A model generated the notes under the pieces. That model was not told where the DNA came from and did no database searches. It was given only the letters and a program-made list of their open reading frames with translations. The position numbers and the translations under genes were made by a program. Of a stretch of DNA of 64,000 nucleotides, positions 39,001 through 51,000 are shown in pieces (position 1 is the stretch's first letter; every line of letters starts with the position of its first letter). This stretch comes from Macquaria australasica (lineage: Eukaryota; Chordata; Actinopteri; Centrarchiformes; Percichthyidae). The DNA lies in NCBI GenBank assembly GCA_005408345.1, contig SEMN01000591.1:62001-126000 (forward strand), given 5' to 3'.

Positions 39001-42000
39001 CCACCAGAGCATGGAGTGTAAACTGTCCTTTGAGGACAAGGTGGCTGTTGTTGAGATACCCAAGTCCAAACTGAAGGACTCTGGGAAATATGTGTGCACA
39101 GCCACAAATGAGGCTGGGAGCTCATCCTGTGAGGCTGTGGTAACAGTTCAAGGTAAGATCTTTAAGATGATCTTTCCATTAGCTTTGATGAAAACATATA
39201 TCTCTTGAAATGAGCTACTGGATTGTTGCTGACAACTATTTTCAGCTACCTGCAAGCTGATGCTAACACTATGCACTGCTATCTTCTTGTCTTTTTCGAA
39301 CTTTTCTATCTTGGTTATTTTGTTTTGTTTCTGTCTCTCTTTTGACAATGTTTAAAAATCTTGGTGTTTTTGAACTAAACACTCCTTTCAGAGCCCCCTG
39401 CTTTTGTAAAGAAAATGGAACCTAAGATTACATGGAAACAAGGTATAGCTGCACGCTTACAGTGCACTGTAAAAGGATCGCCCGAACTTCGCATCCACTG
39501 GTTCTGGAATGAGAGAGAGCTTAGCGATGGAGAAAAATATAAAGTCTCTTTCAAGAATGGAGTTGCCACTTTGGAAATAATGAACCTTCTGGTCACAGAC
39601 AGTGGGAGTTACACCTGTGAGGTGTCAAATAATGCTGGCAACGAGAGCTGCAACACCCTTATAGCTGTTAAAGGTTTGTCAAATATTGCATTTACTTTAC
39701 ACTCACTGTTCAATTCAGAAAACCTTGGTATTAACTGCATATACTTTACCCTTTTGACATCCAGAGCCACCATCCATTAGAAAAGACCTGCAGACAGTAG
39801 AGGCAGTGAAGGGATCAGCAGCTCAGCTGGAGTGCGAGATCACAGGAACAGCTCCTTTTGAAATCAGCTGGTTAAAAAATAAGAAAGCCATCACCAGTGA
39901 TCAGAAATATAAAATAATCTCCCAAGATTCATTGTCAAGGCTGGAGATCCAGACCTTTGAAAGTGCAGATGTTGGAGATTATCAGTGTGTCATATCCAAT
40001 GATGTGGGGAAAGTCACCACTAAGGCCCAAGCTAAACTTAAAGGTTAGTAAACCTGAGCTCCATAAAACTGTGTTATTGACTGAGGTTTAATCTTGTGCT
40101 TCAAACTCAGTTTTTAACTTCTAATGTGTTTTGGTAGAGCCACCTACTTTCTCAAAGAGGGTTGAGAGTGCTACAGCAGTGTTGGGAAATACAGTGAAAC
40201 TACAGGGAACCATTAAGGGCTCGGCTCCTATCACTGTTAAATGGATGAAAGACTCTGAAATACTGAGAGATGATGATCCAAACATCAACATGGTGTTTGA
40301 GAACAATGTTTCTAGTTTGTCGATAACAACAGTGGCCATCAGCCATGGCGGCAAGTATTTGTGCCAAGCTGAGAATGAGGCTGGCCAACAAAAATGCGAA
40401 GCTACCGTGACAGTTCAAGGTCAGATGAAATCTTTGATGCATAGATACCATGTCGAGTTCTACAGGTTCTTGTATTTAAACTCATATCTTAATAACCAAT
40501 GGGTCTGTCTTATCCCAGAACCTGCCAGAATCGTAGAACCTGCAGAATCCATTAGTGTGACTGCAGGGGATTCAGCCACATTGGAGTGCACAATTTCTGG
40601 AAGCCCAGACCTCAGAGTGAAGTGGTTTAAAGACGGAAAGGAGATGATCAGTGGCCGTAAATATAAGATGATTCTGAAGGACAATATTGCCACCATGAAG
40701 ATTCTTACGGCAGAAAGAGGAGACACTTCAGAGTACAAGATGGAGGTGTCGAATAAAGTTGGGAAAGACCAGTGCACATGCTCAGTCACTGTCTTAGGTT
40801 AGATCCTGGTTTCTGCTCCTTTAACATTTGATAATGCTCTTGCTGTTTTACAGATAATAATAAGTCTTAGTTACTAACAATTTCTTACTTCCAAAACCTA
40901 TAGTTGTTGATTATGTATATAACTACAAGGAAACAAACTTTGACACACTGCATTCACACGTTTTAGGTGTGCAGAGTGTCGTTTGCTTTCCGATTTTAGC
41001 TTAGTGGTTCTTTTCAAAACAGTATGAAACTGTGTTAATGCATGAGATTTTTTTTTTTTTTCGACAACCAGATCGGATAATGCCTCCAACTTTCACCAAG
41101 TCCTTGAAAAGAGTTGATGGTAACATTGATAATGACGTCTCCATGGATTGTAAGGTGTCTGGGTCACAACCCATGACCATAACTTGGTTCAAAGACGACC
41201 AGGAGATCATGTCTGGATCCAAATTCCAGCCTGAATTCAAAGACAGCTCTGCTACACTGAGAATTACTCAGCTGGAGAAGGCCGACTCTGGAGTTTACAA
41301 ATGCAGAGCCACCAATTCAGCCGGCTTTAAAGAAACCAGCGGCACGCTCTATGTCAAAGGTTATGAATGCTTGGCTTATGATTTGCTTCTATTTGTTGTG
41401 TACAATCCTTGAATTTTTTCGTGCTAACATGAAATGCAAACTGTTTTGTTTATGGCCTCCAGAGCCCCCAGTGTTCACAGTGAAACCAGACAACCAGGAT
41501 GTTATACCAGGAACCACTGTTTCCTTCAGAGCAGCCTTCACTGGAACAGCTCCTTTAGCTGTGAAGTGGTTCAGAGAGGAAAAAGAGATTATAACTGGAG
41601 GCACATGTTTCATAAAGAAAGATGCCTCTTCAAGCTCTTTGGAGCTTCACTCTGTGAAACCCAGTGATTCTGCTAAATACACATGCCAAGTGTCCAATGA
41701 TGCTGGGAAGGTGGATTGCACTGCAGTCCTCTTTGTGAAAGGTGCCTGTCTTCAGTATCGTGTGCAGCTGCATGAAAATGTCCAGACATTCTTCAGTGAT
41801 CAATTTTCAACATCAATCTCTTTTGATACTAACGTCATGTCTTCTGTCTGATAATGAATGTTAACCTCTTCTCTCAGAACCTCCTGTGTTTGTGAGGAAG
41901 CTTGAGGCGACCAAGCTCGTCACCAGTGGGGACTTCGCTAGGCTGGAGTGCAAAGTGACGGGCAGCCCCGTCATCAGTTTTAAGTGGTTCAAGGATGAGA

Positions 42001-45000
42001 TGGAGATCAGCTCCAGTCCTAAATACACAATAGCCCTGACTGACTTAGTGGCATCTCTGGAAGTAGTCAACTGTACAGTAGAGGATAGTGGAGATTATGT
42101 CTGTGTGGCATCCAGCGAGGCTGGTAGTGACCGCTGCAGCAGTACAGTTACAGTCAAAGGTTGGTTTAGTTTAGTTTTACAAATACTTCTTGCACTGAAA
42201 CATTACCTGAGTTTTCATCAGGCATCATCATATGTCATACTTGTGTAGTCCAGTGTAATGCACTGACACATCCATTGTTTTCTTCTAGAGCCGCCATTGT
42301 TTGTGCGTAGCTTGGAGCCCAAAGATGTGGTGAAAGGTTCTGAGATGATGCTGGAGGGCCAAGTCTCTGGTTCTGCCCCTTTCACTGTGTCATTTTATAA
42401 AAACACAAAGCTGATTAGGAATGACAAGAGACACAGAATCACTGTGAAAGACGACCTGATAGCCCTGCAGGTGCTGGTAGTAGAGGCAGGAGATGTCGGT
42501 TTGTACCAGTGTACTCTTGAGAATGAAGTGGGGAGGGCCTCCTGTGATTGTCAAGTAACGCTAAAAGGTTGGTTTAGATGCTATGGACTTATCTTTAAAT
42601 CAGTTTTTTCTGCTGCCATTTCAAAAACCTACAATTTAGATCTGCTGCATACCTATATTTGGATAGCCTCGCAAAGCTAACACAGTTCCCTCTTTGCTCA
42701 TTCTGATCTGTCAATGCTCAGTGGGCATTTGCTTGGTGCGGCTTTATTTCTAGTAGCCTTAAACGGACAACAGCAAGTCAAGTCAGTTTTTTTTATATAT
42801 CCTGAAATTACAAATTTGTCTCAGAGGGCTTTGCATCTGTACAACACACAGCACCATCTATCCATAGACTCTTGATTTGGATAAGAAGAAATATTTCAAC
42901 ACCATTCAACACCCTTAAACAGAAAAAAAGGGAGAAACCTCAGGAAGAGCAATAAAGGCCACTCTTTTGGGATGGACAGACTTGCAATATATGTTCTATA
43001 TATAGGGTAGACAGCAGTACCCTTCCTACATCTGATTAGACAAATATGATTGATCTCTGGGTGGTCATTGGTTTTTGCTTCTGATGAAAAAAAACAGGTA
43101 GATTTTTGTGAAACTGAAACAGTTTCTTGATAATTTTGAGGATAGAAATATACTACTGAGTCAGGTTTCATTTTATATAAACTACTTGAAATTTAAATTG
43201 CTCCCTTGGATCAGGAGTTTGGAGACACAGCTGTTCACCATATCACCAAAGCTCTCTGATTAGTCCAAAATGTGTCAGGCTCAGCTGATCCTAAGTGGAT
43301 GGTTTCCAGACATAAATCTCATAGCAAAGACTGAGCTTGCGGGATGAAGTCTGACTTTGCGAGGCTAATATTTAATAGAGACTCCAATAATATTCATACA
43401 AAACTTTTTCTTGTAGAACCACCATCATTTGTGCAAAAGCTGGAGAACCTCAGTTCCTTGGTGGGCAGCGAGGTTTCATTGCAGTGCACTCTGAAGGGCT
43501 CAAAGCCCATGACTGTGTCCTGGATGAAAGACAACCACGAGCTCAAAGAGGCTGAACATATTCAGATTACACATGAGAATAAGACTGCTCTGCTGCTCAT
43601 CACAAACCTACAGGGCAAACATGGTGGCAAATACTCTTGTCAGGCACAGAATCAGGCCGGGAGCCAGACGTGCTCTGCTGTGTTGACAGTCAAAGGTTGG
43701 TTAACGTACTTGACATCTCACCTTTGAAACTGGACTCTGTACCCTAATTTGAACCTTCCCAATGGTGTGTTCAGGCAATCCTTATCAACTTGTGAAGTCA
43801 CATATTTAAATTTACTAGCAGTTTCCTTCAAATGGCCAACAAAGTGTTAAATCCCATAAACTGACACAAGTTCCAGAGTTTACGACTTCCCAGAGTATAC
43901 ATTTACATTACATTTACAAATTATGACATTTCACGTGAACACTTGATTGACAGCTGTCAAAAAGTATTTTATTTACATCCTTCTTTCATTGGTACTGGAT
44001 ATACCATTGACCCATGACCACCTCAACACAAACACTTGGGAAATAACTGTTTTTCACATGATCATTTTATGACCTCACAAGTTGATAAGGACAAAATACA
44101 TCTTTAGAATCTTCAGTCTGTTATTGACTACAGTTCTGGGTTCATCACTGTGTTGTAGTACATCAAATTTGAGAAACTGTTTTCTTTGACATCTCAGAGC
44201 CAGCTAAGGTCACAGAGGAGGCCAAGTCTATCAGTGTGACTCACGGGGATCCGGCCACGCTGGAGGCCAGATTCTCAGGCACAAAACCGCTGAAGGCCAG
44301 TTGGCTAAAGGCTGGCAAGGAGCTGACCTCAGGCCAGAGATATAAAGTGCATGGCACAGACACCAGCTCTGTGCTCAAGATTATTAAAACTGAGAAAAGT
44401 GATGGTGGTGAATACACTTTTAAGGTTTCAAATGATGTTGGCCAAAGTACTTGTGAGGCCACACTCACTATTCTTGGTCAGTTCTTAATGTGTACCATAG
44501 AACTTAAAATTAGTTTTGTTTAATTACATCTTACTTTGAACATTGCTTCTTACCTCTTTTTTTCCTCTATATTAGATCAAATAATTCCACCATCTTTTAC
44601 AAGAAAACTGAAGCAGACGGAAGGTATCAAAGGATCATTTGCTCATCTGGAGTGTCTTGTATCTGGCTCCCTGCCGATAACCATACAATGGTACAAAGAT
44701 GAAAAAGAGATCCAGACTGATGAGAAACACAAATGCACATTCTTTGAGAATGTTGCTTTTCTGGAAATCTCTAATCTTAATAGTAAAGATAGCGGCAGCT
44801 ACACCTGCATCGCTAGAAACAAAGCGGGAACTGTTCAGTGCTCTGGGATCTTGTTTGTCAAAGGTTTGAATACAATTTCTTTTTATAGGATGTATCAGTA
44901 GGTGGCTGTCTCTAATCAAAGTATAGCTACACAACTAAAAGGATCTTTGGCATATGTGCAGCTTTCACAAGCATTAAATCGTTTTTCTCTTCCAGAACCA

Positions 45001-48000
45001 CCATGCATTCTTGAAAAGCCTGAATCAATGAATGTTTTACCTGGGTCAAAGGTCCAGTTTAATGTACTGGTCTCTGGCACACCGCCACTGACCACCAAAT
45101 GGTTTAAAAACAAGAAAGAGATTTTATCCAGTGCCGACTGCTCTGTGATCAAAGACAACACCTCAAGCTCCCTGGAGCTTTTCTTTGCCAAAACCTCAGA
45201 TTCTGGAGACTATGTCTGTGAAATACAGAATGATGTTGGCTCCACTTCATGCCAGGCAACACTCTTTGTCAAAGGTTATCATTCTTAATGTGGAATTTAG
45301 TTAATAAATATGTCTCCATCCATCTGTTCTTATAGACATTTGAATTCAGAATTACAGTTTGTTTCTGTCCTTTGACTTGACGTTGATCCTCCACTTTCTG
45401 ATAGAGCATTAATTTCAAACTTAGTAGTATTTTCATTCAAATCTTTGCTGTATATAACTTTGCACTTCCCACTTTCCCACCGCACTCACCCTTCAAGGGT
45501 CCAAACCACTTGGCACAAGAAAAAAGCTTTGCTGTGCTGGAAAAGAGAAGATGCAATAAAGTCTGATGGAAACAAATTTCTGTGATTGATGATATTGTTT
45601 CCGACCTCGCCAAAAAGCTAAAAAAACAAAAAACAAAAAAGAATTGGACAACAGGAGCAAAGAAATTATCAACAGTAAATAAATGCCATAATGGCTTGGG
45701 AAGCAGCAGTGAAATGCTGTGATGTTGCCACTGTTGCATAACAATTACAGGCTTTCTTCTGATAATGTCACATACACACTGATTTGCTTAAAATTTGAGC
45801 AACATTTGGATGGAAACATACACATTGTCAACTTTATAGAGATCAAAGTTTTTCCCTTGTCATCTGTCTGATGGTTACATCTGTCATTTAATTTTGTTTC
45901 TTAGAGCCTCCCAAGTTCACACGGATCCCGGCCCGTGTGTCTGTGGTCCGTCCTGGTCAGGGTAAAGTATTTGAGTGCCAGGTGACTGGAACACCTGAGA
46001 TAGACATCTACTGGTTCAGGGAGGGCTCTGAGATCAGCCCAAGTGATAGGTACAAGATGGCCTTTGTTAACTCTGTGGCCACTCTGGAAGTCTGTGGGGC
46101 TGATACCAAAGACAGTGGGCTTTACTACTGCGAGGCTCGCAATGAGGCTGGCAGTGAGAGCTGCAGCATGGAGCTCAAGGTCAAAGGTTAGTTGTGTCAG
46201 AAGACATGATGCTTGTTGTGCAGTTTTAAGAACAGGATTGGAGGCAGTGGTTTCCCAAAAACTAAAGAGGGCACCTTTTCTAGATTATCTGCCATTCAGC
46301 TTGAAAGAACTGTATTGGCATTGATTTCAGAGTTTTTAATGTTTGGTTCCTAAAATTAAAGATTATTTCAAATTGGGTATCACCATTTTAAAAAATGTCA
46401 TCTTCCATAGACTAGCTGACCTAACAGATTGCTTAATGGATCTTACATAGTTCAAAGTTCTATCTCAAATCTTTTATGGAAAACTTAGCTTCTAAATGTA
46501 CAGGGAATGCTGATAGTCTGTGTCTGTGGCATACAATGTTTAAAACTGAATTAACTCTTGAGAAAAAGGTACAGTAGGTGACAGTTTGTTTTCTCTCATC
46601 TCAGAACCGCCATCATTTATTAGAGAGCTGGCTCCAGCTAATGTTGTGAAGGGCTCCAGTGCCTGTTTTGAGTGTCAGGTTGCTGGCACTAGTCCATTTG
46701 AGATAACGTGGCACAAAGATGCAAAGGAGATCAAACCCAGTGCTAAACATGGCTTCACCCAAATGAATGGCACTGTAGGCCTACAGGTGCACAAGTGTGA
46801 CGCTGTAGATGTTGGTGAATACCAGTGTACTGTTGCTAATGAGGTGGGAAGCTGTACTTGCACTACGACGCTAAACCTCAAAGGTTGGTCTAATCAGAAT
46901 TACAAATCCACATTTTTATCTTTTGAGGTAATAACTAAGTGTTTACTTTAACATTTCATTGGTTTTCTCTAATAGTACCACCATCATTTACCAAGAGGAT
47001 TGAGAACACTGCCACTGTTCTGGGTAAAATGGCAGAGTTTCAGTGTGTTGTGGAGGGTTCTCCCACTCTCTCTGTACAATGGCAAAAAGATGAGAACTGG
47101 ATTTTGGAGGATTCAAAAATTGAGAGAACATTTGAGAACAATGTGGCCACTCTCAGGATTCCTGCCTGTGAGGCAACACACAGTGGGAAATACACCTGCC
47201 AGGTGGTAAACGAGGCTGGGCAGAATAAGTGCTTTGCCACCCTCACAGTGCAAGGTATACCTGTGCTGAACTAATCGTGGCTATCATATCTTTCCATGGT
47301 CCTAACTTGGTTCGAAATGAATTTTTGACTTTGTTTTGCATTGTAGAGCCTCCTCAGATCACAGAGAAACCTGAGGTGATAAAGGTTACAGTCGGAGATC
47401 CAGTCAGTCTGGACTGTAAGGTAACGGGCTCCCCTGAGCTCAAAGTGAAATGGATGAAAGATGGCAGGGAGCTTCAGTCCATCAGGCAGCACAAGCTGAT
47501 CTTTGAGAACAACATGAGCAGCCTAAAGATTCAGTCCGCTCAGAGAGAAGACGAAGGAGAGTATGTCTTTGAGGTGGCAAACCACATCAGTAGCTGCACC
47601 TGCAAAGTTAAAGTGATCGTACTAGGTTGGTGTGAAAAACACAATACTCCTGTTGTACATAGTGACATGTTGAACAAAGTCTAATTACTTTTTTATTATT
47701 CTTTTGGTAACAGAACAAGTAATTGCCCCAAGCTTCATCAAATCCCTGGTAGACATGCAAGAGATATTGGGTTCCTTTGTTCAGATATGTTGCAAAATAT
47801 CTGGTTCCCTGCCCATCTCTGTGGAATGGCAGAAAGACGGGACCAAAATCTCTAGTGGTGTAAAACACAAACTCATTCAGCAGGACAATTCTGTGTCCAT
47901 TGAAATCGAACAGCTAGAGAGATCTGATGCAGGATCCTACTGTTGCAAACTGACCAACGCAGCAGGAAGTTGTGAATGCAGTGGATCCCTCATGGTTAAA

Positions 48001-51000
48001 GGTCAGACAGTGCTCTTGACATGATTGATCATTTAATCCTAAACCAAAGGTGAGTACCTCTTTAACCTGGTCCATCTTGTTCTCTTCAGAACCTCCCAGC
48101 TTTGTGACACTGCCTGAGTCACAGGCGGCTCTACCCAATGCCACTGTACGCTTCAAAGGCACATTTAAGGGAACACCTCCCTTCACGGTCAAGTGGTTTA
48201 AGGACAACACTGAGCTCATGACTGGTCCCACTTGTTTCACCGGGCTAGATGGGCTTTCTTGCTTCTTAGAGCTCTATTCAGTGGGTGTCACCCAGAGTGG
48301 AGTTTACTCTTGCCAAGTCAGCAACGATGCTGGTTCTGTACGCTGTAGTGCAGACTTGGCGGTCAAAGGTTGGATTTATATCTCTTACATCAACTCTTGC
48401 GTGGCTGTATTCATCTCACATCTGTATCGCTGATCGCTCGTGATTTTTTAGCACATTTTCCCAGCTTCGCAGAAATTTCCGTTATCATTTGGAGCTTTTT
48501 CACTGCTGAGGCTTCTCATCAAGAACTGTTTGTTGCTTTTTTGTTGCACCTGCATTTTTCACAGCCATCCTACCAATGCTGCTAACCCATCATTGTCAAC
48601 TCATCTCCTCAGCTTATCTCATCTGCTTTCCTCCTGCCTGTCATAACAATCTATTTTAAGTGCCCCTACATGCTTCCAGCAGCTAACATGTCTGTATTTT
48701 GGTTTTCCAGAACCACCTGAGTTTGTGCTGAAACTCCCTGCCACTAAGTTTGTGAAGCAGGGCGACTCACTCCGCCTGGAGTGCAAAGTCAATGGCACAG
48801 CCCCTCTGAAAGTGACCTGGTACAAACATGACACCAAGGTCACAGATGGGGGCAACTACAGGACATCATTTGTTGATTCACTAGCAGTCCTGGAACTGCT
48901 CTCCGCCAGCTTTGATGATGATGGAGTTTACACCTGTGAAGCTCAGAATGATGCTGGTAGTGTCAGCTGCAGCACCACACTTTCCGTTAAAGGTCAGCCT
49001 CTCACTGACTTCCTAATCATCATTTATTATTCATAGTCTGACTTTCTGATGCACTGGCTGTTCAGTGTGTTGTTGAGGTTTTAGTTAAAGTTTTGTTGTA
49101 TTGCTTAAAGCTGGAATACGTAACATTTCCTTATCCGTCCGGTATGATGGCGTATCGTCAAGTGCACAGGTCGGCGCCTTTACCTTGGTTCAAGACTCTT
49201 CCCTTTTTTCCGTCGGGTTGCCTGTTTTTGGCAATGCAATTAAAAGACATGCTGGAACCTTTTAAGTTTTCTCAAATTCTGGCTCAAATAAACAGCTGGA
49301 TACACAGTCTTCCACAACACCTCTGCCATCTTAGCTGTAGTTTCAGTGCACTTCCACAACTTCATTTGGACTGTAGCTCCAATATCCTTCCACATAATCA
49401 TCACCATCTTAGTTGCAGTTCCAACCTATTCCACATAAATTCTGCTATCTTAGCTAGTTTGAACAAATAGCCTTGACTGTATTTCCAACAACCTTCCCCA
49501 GCAACTTGCCATCTTAGCAGTAGTCCCAACAAATTCCACGTCTGCTTTTTTTAGTTGTAGTTCCATCATCTTTCCACAACAGCCATCTCATCTTAACTGT
49601 AGTTCCAACAAATTCCCACAACAACTCTGCCTTATTAGCTATAGTTCCATCGAACATTCACAAGTCTGCCATCTGGACTGTAGTTCCATCATCCTTCCAC
49701 AACAACTCCGCCATCTCAGCTTATCTCAGTGCACTTCCACAACTCTGCCATCTTAGCTATAGTTCCAACAAATTCCTACAACTGCCATTTTAGCTAACCC
49801 TTACAACAACTTTCCACAATAATTTTGCCATGATAGCTGTATCCATCATGTTAGCTCCATTGAACACTCATAAGTCCATCATCTGGACTATAGCTACAAC
49901 AAATTCCACATAAATTCTGCCATCTTCAACAAATATTCACAACTTAGTTGCAAGAAATCCTCTGTCTTCCTTTTTAGCTGTAGTTCCAGCAACCTCCCAC
50001 AACCATTTTACCATCTTAGCTATAGTTCCAACAACCTTACACAGCAATTTGACCATGTTAACTGGAGTTTCAACAAATATTTACAACTGTGCAGTCTTCA
50101 CTGCAGTTCCAACAACCTCCCACAGCAAATTTCGCTCTCTTACCAGTAATTACATAAACTTGCCATAATTACTATGCCATCTTATATGTAGTTTACATTT
50201 TCATAAAAACTCCATCATGTAGGCTATAGTCACACAAACAGCTCTGCCATCTTGACTATAATTCCAACATGAATACATGAAATGTTACGGGTTTCAGCTT
50301 TAAGGTTTCGTCATGGATACTTGTTCCGTGTATGCCTCTTTAACAGTTTCCTGATCTTTTTGTAGACGCCCCATCTTTTGTCAAAGTACCTCAGCCCATT
50401 GAAGGGCTGAAGGGTAAGGACGTGAGTCTGTACTGCGAGATGAGCGGTACAGCTCCGTTCCAGATCACGTGGTTCAAAGACAGGAAACCTCTGATGGAGA
50501 GCAGGAAGTATAAGATGGTGAGCGAGGGCAGCTCAGCTACGCTGCATGTCATTGGGATAGAGCCCTCGGATGCCGGCGAATATGAATGCAAAGTGTCAAA
50601 CAGTGTAGGAAGTGACACCTGCCAGACGTCAGTTAAACTCAGAGGTCAGTAGAAATTGCGATAGTCTCAAATGAAAATCATAATTATTAGATTTTCAAAT
50701 TACTTTGTCACCTTGCTGACTTTCCCTTTTGCGCTGTTTTTCTCCTCTCTTCAGAGCCGCCGTCGTTTGTGAAGAAACTGTCAAACATGACAGTGATACT
50801 GGGAGAGGAGGTGACCCTTGTGGCCACTGTTAAAGGCTCTGAACCCATTACTGTGTCCTGGGTTCAAGACAAGGATCACATTCTCAGGGACGGTGACAAC
50901 AGGAAAATCACCTTTGAGAACAACCAGGTCGCTCTTAAAGTCTTTAAGGCTGATGCAACCACGGCAGGCAAATACACCTGCCAACTCAGAAACGATGCTG

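Noticed and set aside
49309..50270. Evenly spaced repeats as a CRISPR array
   Set aside because: Units are degenerate and contiguous without unique spacers, and the genome is a vertebrate.
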